Assembly: GCA_017509205.1 (NCBI GenBank) | Contig: JAFWQF010000036.1 | Coordinates: forward strand, 1-34,191 | Direction: 5' to 3' | Length of the DNA stretch: 34,191 nucleotides | From: Clostridiales bacterium | Lineage (GTDB): Bacteria; Bacillota; Clostridia; Saccharofermentanales; Saccharofermentanaceae | Shown: piece after piece, positions 22,411 through 31,871 of the stretch | Position numbering within the stretch: position 1 is the first letter of the stretch | Layout of the letters: each line of letters begins with the position of its first letter | Position numbers and translations under genes: made by a program | Notes under the pieces: model-generated | Told to the model about the DNA's origin: nothing | What the model saw: only the letters and a program-made list of their open reading frames with translations | The model's database searches: none

Positions 22411-25076
22411 GGAGTTGACTTGAAGACGAGTACGTCGTCGTAAGAGAATACGGGGTTACCGAACAGCTCATAGAAAAGTTCTGTATTGCTGCTTCCGAAC
22501 ATTGCGTACTCAAGGCCTCCGAGAACAACATACTCGATCTTGTACTTGTTGATGATCGCCTGAACTGCTTCCTTGTCTTCGTTCATGTAAAGCGTGTCGA
22601 TATCAGTCTGGCGCGGTGATATAACGGTCTGCCAGACATCCTGATTGGGATCGGCGATGAGCTTGTCTTCTTCCTTGTCGACTATTCCGTGGAAACGCCA
22701 CAGCTCTTCATGTGTCTGCCATCCGAAAACGGTGGGAAGTCCGGTGTATGCGGAGATCACACAGCCGTCCGTATAACTGTCGCTGTATGCTTCGCAGATG
22801 ACAGGTGAGCCTTTGACGTTCTGATTGAACCATTCAACGGCTCTGAGATAGCCCGTGAGATTGCCTTCGTATTCATCGTAGCTGTCCTTGCTTATCCTTG
22901 TCTCAAGATACAGGGTACCGTCGAGGCCCTTGTAGTTTTCCTTCTTCATGTTTTCCTCGCAGCGCTGATACAGTGAGATGTAGGTATAGTGCGCGGGGAT
23001 CACCATGAGGATGATCATGACGAAGCCAGCTATGAGCGCAGGAGAAGAGAAGGTTCCCTTTTTCGTAACGAACCAGATAAGTCTTACGGCAGCGTAGCAC
23101 ATTGCAACCGAAAGCATTATGAATGCTGCAAAAGTGAACTTGAACATGGTGTTGGTCCTGAGATATCCGTCGGTATAGATGTCCCTGACGTAGAAGATCT
23201 CAGGTGCGGCGAGCAGGAGAATGCCTACGACCGAAATGCCGCAGATGAAGACGTCAACGATGTTTCTCTCACCGAAGAACTTCTGTACGGGATTGGCCCA
23301 TCCGTTATGGTTCATGTCCTCGGTGACTGCCTTGGAAGCACTTGAAGTCTTTTTCTTTGAACCGGTGAAACGGTAATTCTTTGTAACGGCTACCCATACG
23401 AAGAACACGAGACATATGATGACGTGCGTTCCCCAGAGGATGAAGAGCTGATAAGGATCCGAATTGATCTTTACGCGTCCAAGGTAATTGGAGATCATGT
23501 CGAACTTCAGATTGAAGGGGAGAACGACGATGTGTGCAACGGTAAACATGAAGCTCATCTGGAAAGCCGTTCTTGAAAGTGCGGACGGATCTATTACGGA
23601 GAACAGATATGCGAACACCATGAGCATTGCTTCAAGCGCGATCAGGAGCAAAGGCTCGCTGCCGGCAACAAGATAGAATGAAAGAATGAATGCCGTGTTG
23701 AGCGTGAAATAGATTATGCCCCAGACATCGACAAACACCTTTGAAATGCGGACGTTTACTATGAGGACCGCCATCGAGCAGAAGATGAAATAGAAGAGGA
23801 AGTCCCAGTAGTTGGTCATCTGTGCGGTTCCGAGAAGGACAGCGCCTAAGATGAAAGGAAGAGTGAGCGTGTTTCTGTATTCTTCCGCAAGTCTTCCGCC
23901 TGAGGGGAAGATGTGCCTGAAAGAACGCGTGATCTTCATTTCGTTGCTGTCGGGATACTGTGCGGAATTGATGAGTGCGAGCATCAGACATGCGATCAGG
24001 ATAACGACCATCATGGAGATTACATGCGCATGAAGGTCGCCTATCAGATATGAATAGAAAGGGAATTCCTCGATCGTAAAGTCACCGCCGTTTTCGGTTA
24101 TTACGGGGTTGTGGCCGATGTATCTGGTGCTGTCGGGATAGAAGAAATCGCTGGTGTCGCCGACCTTGAATCCGAGCTTCTGGAAGAAAGAAAGGAAGCC
24201 GTGGCCGATCGAACCCGGATCGTAGAAGAACGAATGCGAGTTGCCCCAGATCGAAACGGCAAGTCCGGTAAGTGTTCCTGCGAGGTACCTGGGGATCGGC
24301 GAATCGTGGAAACCGTGCTGTACGGCGGTCTCGATAAGCATCGTTCCGAATGAGAAAGCCATCGCGAAAGGAAGTCCGGTTGCCGTGCAGACTGCAAGGT
24401 TATAAGCAACTGCGGGCTTGATGAATGAACACTTGATAACAAGTGCCCACATGAACTGGCCGAAATAGTAGTAATTGATGCTGTTTCCTGAGAGCCACAT
24501 GTCGTTTGCCGGAAGCGTGTCGCATCGCAGCATTGACATGATGAAGCCGTAGTCCATGTATTTTTCCTCGCCGTTGATTTGGGGAAGGAAGCCCTTGAAA
24601 TAGCACATCAGAACGAAGATCAGGAGGAAAGCGAATTCTTCCACAACTGCTTTTTCTATAAAAAGAGGTTCGGTCAGTTTTGATAACGCGGATTCGCGCA
24701 GAGGCTTAAGTCCCCAGCAGATCGCAGTTATGAAAACAAAGGCGGCGATAATGAAAGGAAGGCTGAACTTTGATATTCCGATATAAGTGAGAGTCCATAC
24801 TACAAGGCTCGTGAGTATTATTCCCAAAGCCTGTGAAAGTATGAAACCGCCGCTTCCGAACTTGCTGAAGATCCTGGATGTAAGAGGGAAGACGCCGATG
24901 CCGAATACGAATACCAATACGCTCCAGAGCAGTACGCTGACTGCGTCTTTGGCGCCCATCGTGGAAAGACCGATAACGGCTTCAATCACGAAAGGAAATA
25001 CGAAAAGGATGTATTTGGCAGGCATGAAATCATTCTTAAGTGAACGGTTCTTTTTAGCGGATGATTTCTTTCCCAT
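22401..25076 (-). CDS. DUF2298 (Chlor_Arch_YYY) polytopic membrane protein
   Basis: An 891-residue protein with many hydrophobic helices (about 15 by eye). The family hallmark N-Y-Y-Y-F-G-Q lies near residue 205, and conserved patches such as N-Y-W-D-F and D-L-H-A-H are also present. This is DUF2298, found in archaea, Chloroflexi and some Firmicutes. Its layout, with large membrane helices, acidic loop residues and a soluble C-terminal part, resembles GT-C glycosyltransferases, so a role in lipid-linked sugar transfer is plausible but unproven. The N-terminus is very basic. A GGAGA lies upstream. It is the last gene of the DUF1015-FAD oxidoreductase-DUF2298 operon, 15 bases after the second gene. 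Confidence 0.85.
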   Translation of the reverse strand: MGKKSSAKKNRSLKNDFMPAKYILFVFPFVIEAVIGLSTMGAKDAVSVLLWSVLVFVFGIGVFPLTSRIFSKFGSGGFILSQALGIILTSLVVWTLTYIGISKFSLPFIIAAFVFITAICWGLKPLRESALSKLTEPLFIEKAVVEEFAFLLIFVLMCYFKGFLPQINGEEKYMDYGFIMSMLRCDTLPANDMWLSGNSINYYYFGQFMWALVIKCSFIKPAVAYNLAVCTATGLPFAMAFSFGTMLIETAVQHGFHDSPIPRYLAGTLTGLAVSIWGNSHSFFYDPGSIGHGFLSFFQKLGFKVGDTSDFFYPDSTRYIGHNPVITENGGDFTIEEFPFYSYLIGDLHAHVISMMVVILIACLMLALINSAQYPDSNEMKITRSFRHIFPSGGRLAEEYRNTLTLPFILGAVLLGTAQMTNYWDFLFYFIFCSMAVLIVNVRISKVFVDVWGIIYFTLNTAFILSFYLVAGSEPLLLIALEAMLMVFAYLFSVIDPSALSRTAFQMSFMFTVAHIVVLPFNLKFDMISNYLGRVKINSDPYQLFILWGTHVIICLVFFVWVAVTKNYRFTGSKKKTSSASKAVTEDMNHNGWANPVQKFFGERNIVDVFICGISVVGILLLAAPEIFYVRDIYTDGYLRTNTMFKFTFAAFIMLSVAMCYAAVRLIWFVTKKGTFSSPALIAGFVMIILMVIPAHYTYISLYQRCEENMKKENYKGLDGTLYLETRISKDSYDEYEGNLTGYLRAVEWFNQNVKGSPVICEAYSDSYTDGCVISAYTGLPTVFGWQTHEELWRFHGIVDKEEDKLIADPNQDVWQTVISPRQTDIDTLYMNEDKEAVQAIINKYKIEYVVLGGLEYAMFGSSNTELFYELFGNPVFSYDDVLVFKSTPQN

Positions 25077-25091
25077 TGATAAGTAGTCTCC

Positions 25092-26204
25092 TTAATCTGC
25101 GGCGAGTTCTCGGGTAAGAGATGTGACCTCTGTAACCGCGCCTGCTTCGGCTGCTGCCTGGACTTCTTTGGCTGTAATCATCGAGCAGATCCTTAAAGCG
25201 AGAGCGACCGTGAGTTCCATACGGTTCTCGGGTGTTTCCGCATTGTTGAATTTTGCAAGGCCTGCAGAGCAGACAAAGAGATTCTCGCAGGGGTTGGTGA
25301 GATCGATCTCAGGGTAATGCTCAGACTGCGCATAACGTATCTTGGTGACACGCCATGACTTGATGTCGGATTTGCGGATCGACCTGTAAAGCTTCTTGTA
25401 TGCCGTGAAGAATTTGAGCATGATCTCGGCATCAGATTCGATCCAGATGGGATCGGTGACCTGGCATGAACCTACAAGATATACGACGCTTCCGCCGTAA
25501 CCGCGCTGTCCGAAGCAGCTGGTGTGATTGATTATCCTGTCAAAAGGCGTGTCGGGTCCCGGTGTCATCTGCTGGTAGAACATCTGTGAGTTCTCGTGCT
25601 TTACGACCATGAACGCGGATATCTTCGCGCTGTATGTGACGTTCATCATGGTGTCGCGGTCATCCATTGCGATGGGAAGACCGTGGCTTACGTTGATGAA
25701 CGTTCTGCATGATCCCGTGAAGATGACATACTTCGAATCGATAACGAATCTCGTTGAGTTCGGGAGAACGCAGGCCGTGCGGTATTCGCCGCTTCCGAGC
25801 CTTGAGATCTCTGCGACCGTTGTTGAAAAACAGATGCGTCCGCCGTGGTCTGTTATCTCCTGCGCAAGGCTTGAGATGAGGCATGAGAAACCGCCTTCGA
25901 AATAGCCGACCTTGCGGTGTGAAGCGCGTCCCTGCCATGTTGAATCAAACCAGGACACCTTGTCCTCAACGCCCATTTCCTTGATGAGGGCGAGAAGAGA
26001 CTTGTCGCTCTTTCTCAGATGATGCGGCGTGAGCTCCAGGTATTCACGGCCTATTCTCGTGTATGCGAGAAGTCCGCCGGGGGAGGCAAGCTCCTCTACG
26101 ACGGTTACGCTGAATCCGGCCCTTGCGAGACGCATTCCGCAGGTGAGGCCTGATAGACCTGCACCGATTATGCAGACACTTTTCCTGTTATCTGTTTCTT
26201 CCAT
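25092..26204 (-). CDS. FAD-dependent NAD(P)-binding oxidoreductase, amine oxidase-like
   Basis: A 370-residue flavoprotein. The dinucleotide loop C-I-I-G-A-G-L-S-G-L-T sits at residues 11-21 and ends at an acidic residue, V-V-E-E. S-P-G-G-L follows, as in protoporphyrinogen oxidase, phytoene desaturase and UDP-galactopyranose mutase relatives. A near-C-terminal A-G-L-A-K-F-N-N-A matches the second FAD contact. The substrate is unknown. It starts 2 bases after the DUF1015 stop, without a clear SD, which suggests translational coupling, and precedes the DUF2298 gene. That pairing makes modification of a lipid or glycan precursor a reasonable guess. Confidence 0.85.
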   Translation of the reverse strand: MEETDNRKSVCIIGAGLSGLTCGMRLARAGFSVTVVEELASPGGLLAYTRIGREYLELTPHHLRKSDKSLLALIKEMGVEDKVSWFDSTWQGRASHRKVGYFEGGFSCLISSLAQEITDHGGRICFSTTVAEISRLGSGEYRTACVLPNSTRFVIDSKYVIFTGSCRTFINVSHGLPIAMDDRDTMMNVTYSAKISAFMVVKHENSQMFYQQMTPGPDTPFDRIINHTSCFGQRGYGGSVVYLVGSCQVTDPIWIESDAEIMLKFFTAYKKLYRSIRKSDIKSWRVTKIRYAQSEHYPEIDLTNPCENLFVCSAGLAKFNNAETPENRMELTVALALRICSMITAKEVQAAAEAGAVTEVTSLTRELAAD

Positions 26205-26206
26205 GA

Positions 26207-27472
26207 CTATTTAACGATCTTTTTAGCTTCAAGGTAGAAACGCTTTTCAAACGCTTCACCCATGGAGAATGTCTTTCTCGGGAAGACGCCTTCCTTTTCG
26301 ACTGTACCGAAGAAGGTGTCCTTGCTGATGGCGGGAACGAGAACGCCCGTATTTCCTGCTGTTGCGAGGTTTCTTACGGAGTCTTCGCCGTGGATGTAAT
26401 CGCACTCAAGTCCGAGTGCATCGATCATCATCTGAACGGAACCGACAGCAAGGGTGTGCGGAGGATTGGAGAGCGAAACGGTAACGTCTTTGCTGTCCTC
26501 GGTTACGACAACGAAGCTCTGTTTGCCGCTTGCATCACCGTCCAGCTCGATGCCGGAATCCTTGAAATATTCCTTTGCCTTGGCGATGAATTCCTCGCCT
26601 GAAATGTTGAAGATGACTCTGTGGATAGGCTCGAAATCAAGGCCCTTGTCGTGGATGTTTACGATCTCGGCGAGAGCGAATCTTGCGGGGTGATCCTTCT
26701 TTTCTTCATCGGAAAGACCTTCCCTGATGTTCTCCCAGTGAGCCTTTGCGGAAGCGAGCGAATGGTTGCCGTCGCCTACGAGGAACAGGAGTCCGTCGCT
26801 GTTTTCGCTCTTGAGAGTTGCAAGTCCGTTTACTATGGATTCAGCAATCGCTGAACCGTCGGGAATGAAAGTGCCCTTAATGTGGCCTGAACCGAGCATG
26901 AGGTCTGTGTCGTACAGAGGCTCGATGCCTTCAGCCGCAGCCATCTCAAATGCCTTCTCGATGGTGATGCCCTTGGGGTCATCGATGAGGATCATGATGT
27001 GAGGGAGCTCCAGAGGAGAGTTAGCCCTGATCCTGATCCTGGGAGGGATCCTTGAAAGGACCGTTCCCTCGGTTGCCCTGCAGATGTTCTTGTTACCGGG
27101 TTCAAAACTGTAGCCTTCAAGATCGATTGCAGCCATGAGGCCCTTTCTTGAAGGATGGAGTGATGTTGCTCTGTCTGTGAGGATGAAGCCTGTTCCGAGG
27201 CTCTGAAGAATGCCGCTGTTCAGGTATTCGGGTGCGGTCTTAGCGATCGACTCGAGCTTTTTTGCCTCTTCGTCTTTTCCGAGATAGACTTCGGGAAGTA
27301 CGAGGTTCAATGCAGAAGGAGCATCTCCTGCAAAATCTTCCGCTTTCTTCCAGTATTCCGGCTCGGATGTGTACTGGTCGCAGGCGATTACCGCCCATTT
27401 CTCAAGATCCGTGCCTTTCTGCGGAATAAGGATATCCGGCACCGCAAAGCCGAGTTCACTGATGGTTCTCAA
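26207..27472 (-). CDS. DUF1015 family protein
   Basis: A 421-residue soluble protein. The opening R-T-I-S-E-L-G-F-A-V-P and the A-C-D-Q-Y-T-S-E-P-E-Y-W motif, together with V-G-D-G-N-H-S-L-A-S-A-K in the middle, are diagnostic of DUF1015 (PF06245). G-D-G-N-H is the most conserved motif and looks like an active site, but no reaction is established to my knowledge. From memory, DUF1015 genes often sit beside serA and serC in Clostridia; here serA is about 6 kb away. The start is a TTG at 27472 with a good SD (GGGGTGA), since no ATG precedes the conserved N-terminus. First gene of a three-gene operon. Confidence 0.88.
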   Translation of the reverse strand: MRTISELGFAVPDILIPQKGTDLEKWAVIACDQYTSEPEYWKKAEDFAGDAPSALNLVLPEVYLGKDEEAKKLESIAKTAPEYLNSGILQSLGTGFILTDRATSLHPSRKGLMAAIDLEGYSFEPGNKNICRATEGTVLSRIPPRIRIRANSPLELPHIMILIDDPKGITIEKAFEMAAAEGIEPLYDTDLMLGSGHIKGTFIPDGSAIAESIVNGLATLKSENSDGLLFLVGDGNHSLASAKAHWENIREGLSDEEKKDHPARFALAEIVNIHDKGLDFEPIHRVIFNISGEEFIAKAKEYFKDSGIELDGDASGKQSFVVVTEDSKDVTVSLSNPPHTLAVGSVQMMIDALGLECDYIHGEDSVRNLATAGNTGVLVPAISKDTFFGTVEKEGVFPRKTFSMGEAFEKRFYLEAKKIVK

Positions 27473-27510
27473 TTGAAGTCACCCCACTTTATTCGATAAA
27501 AGTGCCTACC

Positions 27511-27519
27511 ATTTTATCA
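27511..27519 (-). promoter_or_regulatory. Extended -10 promoter for the DUF1015 operon
   Basis: The minus strand reads TGATAAAAT, an extended -10, 38 bases before the TTG start. No matching -35 is seen. Confidence 0.45.
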
Positions 27520-27573
27520 CGGCACCGGTCATTTTTGGGGATAAAAATCGTATTTCTTTAAAATATAGTGAAG

Positions 27574-27617
27574 CCGAATTTTCGGTTAACCTTAAGTACA
27601 TTTAATGGTACTATTAT
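27574..27617 (+). promoter_or_regulatory. Two inverted repeats and a possible -10 upstream of the WYL gene
   Basis: CCGAA-TT-TTCGG (27574-27585) is followed by AGTAC-N8-GTACT (27595-27612). The second repeat abuts TATTAT (27612-27617), a possible -10. Both lie in the shared region between the WYL gene and the divergent operon and could be operators. Confidence 0.35.
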
Positions 27618-27645
27618 CCTAACGAATTCTTCGGGAGGAACGTCT

Positions 27646-28743
27646 ATGGCTAACAGTGAATTATCCAAGCTCAAGATCCTTTTCATGTACGATTATTTCA
27701 TGAAGCATCTCAATGCTTTTGATGACAGTTCGGTCACCGTGAATGACATTATCGGATACCTTGAAGAAAAGACGGGCGTCACTTTTGAACGCAAGTCGAT
27801 CTATGCCGACATCAGCAGGATAAACGAGTTCATCAACAGGATAGACAGCGTGAAATTCGGCGACAGCTGGATAACCACGGAAGGCAAGAAATACAAGCGT
27901 AACGAGCTTGCCGACGAGATCTCCATCGATGAGGCAAGACTTATAGTCGATGCTATCAGCACAACGGCATTTGTCGATACCGAAGTGTGCAGCAAGATCG
28001 TTGACCTTTTCCCGACATGCTTCAGCACGGGCTATCAGAAGCGCGCTCTGTATCCTCATGACGAAAAGATAAACAGGGGAATGATCTCCTGCCTGTTTAA
28101 CCTGAGAGAGGGCATTGAGAATAAGGAGGCACGCAAGATAATCTACGGTTACAGACTGGGAAATGAACTTACCGAGAAAGAGGAAAAGATCATTTCGCCG
28201 ATGGCTCTGGACTGGGAAAACAACTGCTACTATGTGATCGCCATAGACAATGCAAAAGCCAAAGCCAAAGAATATGAGCGCGATCAGCAGCTCACCAAAG
28301 CCATGAAACGCTACAGACTGGACCGCATTGCCCGTGTCGACATCGCTTTCGATGAACCGTATATCGATTACAAGAGCCCCAAGATTCAGTCTCAGGAACT
28401 GAGAAAATTCATTGACAACTCGGTATCCGCTTTTGGCAGCGAAACGCCCGTAACCGTTGAAATGACGATAAACGGCAAAACCAGGAAGGATGCACTGAAG
28501 GCATACAGTGCTTTTGCGACCAGGATGCATAACGAGATAAAGATCAAGGATGACACCAAGCTCGACAAAGGCATTCTGGAGATCTTCGTCACCACCGGAC
28601 TTGCGCCCACGCTCTATACCGGCCTTTTCGAACTTTCGACGTTTGATGATGTTGAGATCGAGATCCATAACGACGAGATAAATAAGAATTACGCCGAATA
28701 CATTAAGAAAGCAGCCAAGGCGGCAAAACTTGACCGCCTCTGA
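27646..28743 (+). CDS. WYL-domain transcriptional regulator
   Basis: A 365-residue protein. The frame is open from 27568, but the ATG at 27646 is chosen because GGGAGGAA (27633-27640) lies 5 bases before it. The N-terminal 65 residues form a helix-turn-helix region, with S-I-Y-A-D-I-S-R-I in the recognition part. The central WYL domain carries I-S-P-M-A-L-D-W-E-N-N-C-Y-Y-V-I-A and R-Y-R-L-D-R-I. WYL proteins bind ligands, often nucleic acid fragments or second messengers, and act as repressors or activators. A charged C-terminal domain follows. It is divergent from the DUF1015 operon, which is a plausible target along with itself. Ligand unknown. Confidence 0.9.
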   Translation: MANSELSKLKILFMYDYFMKHLNAFDDSSVTVNDIIGYLEEKTGVTFERKSIYADISRINEFINRIDSVKFGDSWITTEGKKYKRNELADEISIDEARLIVDAISTTAFVDTEVCSKIVDLFPTCFSTGYQKRALYPHDEKINRGMISCLFNLREGIENKEARKIIYGYRLGNELTEKEEKIISPMALDWENNCYYVIAIDNAKAKAKEYERDQQLTKAMKRYRLDRIARVDIAFDEPYIDYKSPKIQSQELRKFIDNSVSAFGSETPVTVEMTINGKTRKDALKAYSAFATRMHNEIKIKDDTKLDKGILEIFVTTGLAPTLYTGLFELSTFDDVEIEIHNDEINKNYAEYIKKAAKAAKLDRL

Positions 28744-28772
28744 TTGCAAAGAGAAATCATTCGTTTTATAAT
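28744..28772 (+). promoter_or_regulatory. alaS promoter
   Basis: TTGCAA (28744-28749), a 17-base spacer and TATAAT (28767-28772). The -35 begins directly after the WYL stop codon. The leader is under 30 bases, too short for a T-box. Confidence 0.75.
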
Positions 28773-28807
28773 TTCTAAGTTTTATTTTTATTTAGGAGTA
28801 TCCACCG

Positions 28808-31495
28808 ATGAGACAGTTCACTTCAAAAGAGCTCAGGAAGACCTGGAAGGAATTTTACATAGAGAGAGGACACGTAGACGTAGGTGCCGTATCACTGGTA
28901 TCTGACGGTTCAACGGGAGTTTTGTTCAACGTTGCGGGAATGCAGCCTCTCATGCCGTATCTTCTCGGAGAGAAGCACCCTCTCGGAACAAGGCTTTGCA
29001 ATGTCCAGGGCTGTGTCCGTACAAACGACATCGATTCAGTAGGCGACAAGAGCCACGTCACGTTCTTCGAGATGATGGGATCCTGGAGCCTCGGTGACTA
29101 CTTCAAGGAAGAAAGATGCAAGTGGAGCTACGAGCTCCTTACCGATGTTTTCGGTTTTGACAGAGACCACCTCGCTTCCACCGTATTCGCAGGAGACGAG
29201 AATGCTCCCAGGGATGAGGAAGGCGCACAGTTCAGGATCGCGTCCGGATTCAAGCCCGAGAATATCTACTATCTTGGTGCTGACGACAACTGGTGGGGAC
29301 TTGAGTACGGTCCCTGCGGTCCGGACAGCGAGATGTTCTATATCGCAGACGTTCCCGACTGCGGCCCTGACTGCGGCCCCGGATGCTCCTGCGGCAAGTA
29401 CACTGAGATCGGAAACGATGTTTTCATGCAGTATGAGAAGCATCAGGACGGTCACCTCACACCTCTCAAGCAGAAGAACGTTGATACGGGCTGGGGCCTT
29501 GAGAGAATCCTTGCTTTCCTTAACGGAACAAAGGACGTTTACCAGACAGACCTTTTCACCGATGCAATCGCTTATATCGAGAAGGCTTCCGGCGTTAAGT
29601 ACAATGCCGACGAGAAGCTCACAAGATCAATGAGAGTCTTAGCTGACCACATCCGTACAAGCGTTATGCTCATCGGCGATGCGGCAAAGCTCGTTCCTTC
29701 AAATGCAGGCGCAGGATATGTTCTTAGACGTCTCATCAGACGTGCCGTAAGACACGCAAGAACTCTGGGCCTCAAGCCCGAGAACATCCAGGGTCTCGCA
29801 AAGATCTACATCGACAGCGTTTACGATGACAGCTATCCGCTTCTTGCCAAGAACCGCGACTTCATCCTTAATGAACTCGAGAAGGAGATTGCAAGATTCG
29901 AGAGCACGCTCGAAAACGGCATCAAGGAGTTCAAGAAGATCCTTGACGACAAGAAGGCGGCAGGTTCTTCAGAGATCGACGGTGACTCCGCATTCTACCT
30001 CTACGATACATTCGGATTCCCGATCGAGCTCACCGTTGAGATGGCTTCCGAGGAAGGCCTCAAGGTCGACGAGGAAGGCTTCAAGGCAGCCATGGAAAAG
30101 CAGAAGGAAACAGCAAGAGCAGCAACCAAGTCCAAGGACGATCTTGCTCTTGCAGTTAATACTATTCCTGACGAAGTCGCAAAAGATTCAAATGCTACTG
30201 AATACGACGGTTACGACAACCTCAAGTGCGATGCGAAGGTCATCTACATCCTCAAGGCTGACGCTGACGGCAACCTCCAGAAGGTCGACAGCGCATCCGC
30301 AGGCGATGACATCATCGTGATCACCGACAAGACAGTCCTTTACGCTACGATGGGCGGTCAGATCCACGACGAAGGAAAGATCTTCACTTCGGATTTCGAA
30401 GCAGAAGTCATCTCTGTCGACAAGGACGCCGCAGGCAAGTATATGCATACCCTCAAGGCTGTTAAGGGCACTCTTGCGAGCGGTGCAACAGTAAGCATCG
30501 AAGTCGACAAGAAGACAAGACTTTCGATCGCAAGGAACCATACGGCTACTCACATCCTGCTTTCATCACTCCAGAAGGTCCTTGGACCTCAGGTCGAGCA
30601 GGCAGGTTCTTATGTCGGTTCTGACCGTCTGAGATTCGACTTCAACCATCACCAGGCAATGACTGCCGAAGAGATCGCAAAGGTCGAGGAGATGGTAAAT
30701 GACGTAGTTCTCCAGGCTCTTCCCGTTGAGACAAAGGTACTCGGCATCGAAGAAGCAAAGAAGCTCGGCGCAACCGCGATCTTCGGCGAGAAGTACGGCG
30801 AGGTCGTAAGAGTCGTTGCAGTCGGTGATTTTGACGCTCCTTTCGATCTTGAGTTCTGCGGCGGTACGCACCTTACAAACAGCGCCCAGATCGGCCAGTT
30901 CAGGATCGTTTCAGAAGCAGGCATCGCAGCAGGAATCAGAAGAATCGAGGCTGTTACCGGCGCAAGATGCTACGAGATGAACAAAGAGGACAGAGCCCTC
31001 ATCGGTGATGCGGCAACTGCTCTTAAGACACCCAAGGACAAGATCGTTGAGAGGATCGGATCTCTCCAGGCAGAAGTTAAGTCTCTCGAAAAGGAGATCG
31101 CCGAGATCCAGAAGGCAAAGGCAGGTTCATTCGCTGATGATGCAGTCAAGTCCGCAAAGGAATTCGGCAGCGTCAAGGCTGTTGTCGCTTCATGCGATGC
31201 AGCTGATGCTTCAGCCATGAGAGATACTGCAGACAAGATCCGTGACAAGCTTGAATGCGGCGTTGTTTTCCTTGCTGCAGAAGGTGACGGCAAGCTCCTC
31301 TTCACGGCAATGGCAACAAAGTCTGCCGTTGATGCAGGCATTCACTGCGGAAACATCATCAAGGAAGCTGCAAAGGTTGCAGGCGGTGGCGGCGGCGGAC
31401 GTCCCGACATGGCTCAGGCCGGCGGTAAGGACGTAAGCAAGCTCGCTGACGCTCTTGCAAAGGCAGAGGAAATGATCGCTTCCCAGGTTAAATAA
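28808..31495 (+). CDS. alaS: Alanyl-tRNA synthetase
   Basis: An 895-residue enzyme of normal length, which charges tRNA-Ala. The N-terminus has the class II catalytic core, including F-E-M-M-G-S-W-S-L-G-D-Y and the G-W-G-L-E-R region. A cysteine-rich insert (around residues 182-196) lies in the catalytic domain. The editing domain, which removes mischarged Ser and Gly, shows its zinc site H578-T-A-T-H582 and C684-G-G-T-H688. The C-terminal C-Ala domain ends with A-G-G-G-G-G-G-R-P-D-M-A-Q-A-G-G. AGGAG lies 9 bases before the ATG. The HIT gene follows 13 bases downstream, then trmB. Confidence 0.97.
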   Translation: MRQFTSKELRKTWKEFYIERGHVDVGAVSLVSDGSTGVLFNVAGMQPLMPYLLGEKHPLGTRLCNVQGCVRTNDIDSVGDKSHVTFFEMMGSWSLGDYFKEERCKWSYELLTDVFGFDRDHLASTVFAGDENAPRDEEGAQFRIASGFKPENIYYLGADDNWWGLEYGPCGPDSEMFYIADVPDCGPDCGPGCSCGKYTEIGNDVFMQYEKHQDGHLTPLKQKNVDTGWGLERILAFLNGTKDVYQTDLFTDAIAYIEKASGVKYNADEKLTRSMRVLADHIRTSVMLIGDAAKLVPSNAGAGYVLRRLIRRAVRHARTLGLKPENIQGLAKIYIDSVYDDSYPLLAKNRDFILNELEKEIARFESTLENGIKEFKKILDDKKAAGSSEIDGDSAFYLYDTFGFPIELTVEMASEEGLKVDEEGFKAAMEKQKETARAATKSKDDLALAVNTIPDEVAKDSNATEYDGYDNLKCDAKVIYILKADADGNLQKVDSASAGDDIIVITDKTVLYATMGGQIHDEGKIFTSDFEAEVISVDKDAAGKYMHTLKAVKGTLASGATVSIEVDKKTRLSIARNHTATHILLSSLQKVLGPQVEQAGSYVGSDRLRFDFNHHQAMTAEEIAKVEEMVNDVVLQALPVETKVLGIEEAKKLGATAIFGEKYGEVVRVVAVGDFDAPFDLEFCGGTHLTNSAQIGQFRIVSEAGIAAGIRRIEAVTGARCYEMNKEDRALIGDAATALKTPKDKIVERIGSLQAEVKSLEKEIAEIQKAKAGSFADDAVKSAKEFGSVKAVVASCDAADASAMRDTADKIRDKLECGVVFLAAEGDGKLLFTAMATKSAVDAGIHCGNIIKEAAKVAGGGGGGRPDMAQAGGKDVSKLADALAKAEEMIASQVK

Positions 31496-31508
31496 CGAGG
31501 TAAATACC

Positions 31509-31850
31509 ATGTGCTTATTCTGTGATATAGTTGCGGGCAAGATCCCCTCAACAAAGGTTTACGAGAACGATAAGGTACTGTGCTTCAACGACATCAATCC
31601 GGCAGCTCCGGTACATGTTCTCGTCGTTCCCAAGAAGCATTTCGACAACATCCTTGATATGGCTTCCTCTGACGAGGGTAAGGAATATCTCGGATATGTC
31701 GCTGAGGCAATCGCTGAAGTAGCAAAGATCAAGGATCTGGGTACCGGTTTCCGTGTCATCAACAACTGCGGCGAGGACGGCGGACAGACCGTAATGCATG
31801 CGCATTACCATGTTGTCGGCGGCGTAAAGCTGAACGAGAAGATACTCTGA
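31509..31850 (+). CDS. HIT-family (HinT-like) purine nucleotide hydrolase
   Basis: A 113-residue HIT protein of typical length. The start M-C-L-F-C-D-I-V-A-G-K-I-P and the histidine triad M-H-A-H-Y-H-V-V-G-G near the C-terminus are clear; the middle histidine of the triad is the usual nucleophile. HinT enzymes hydrolyse nucleoside phosphoramidates and aminoacyl-adenylates. The latter makes its place directly after alaS suggestive, since a synthetase releases such adenylates. C2 and C5 could bind zinc, as in some HIT proteins. It has GAGG before the ATG and sits 13 bases after alaS and 21 before trmB. Confidence 0.93.
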   Translation: MCLFCDIVAGKIPSTKVYENDKVLCFNDINPAAPVHVLVVPKKHFDNILDMASSDEGKEYLGYVAEAIAEVAKIKDLGTGFRVINNCGEDGGQTVMHAHYHVVGGVKLNEKIL

Positions 31851-31871
31851 TCATTTAGGGAGAATATAACT

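Noticed and set aside
27661..28749. A 362-codon open frame on the minus strand
   Set aside because: It lies wholly antisense to the WYL gene, has no SD, and the translation resembles no family. It is a by-product of the sense codons.
28744..28807. T-box leader for alaS
   Set aside because: Only 64 bases separate the genes and a promoter occupies half of them; no T-box motif or antiterminator is present.
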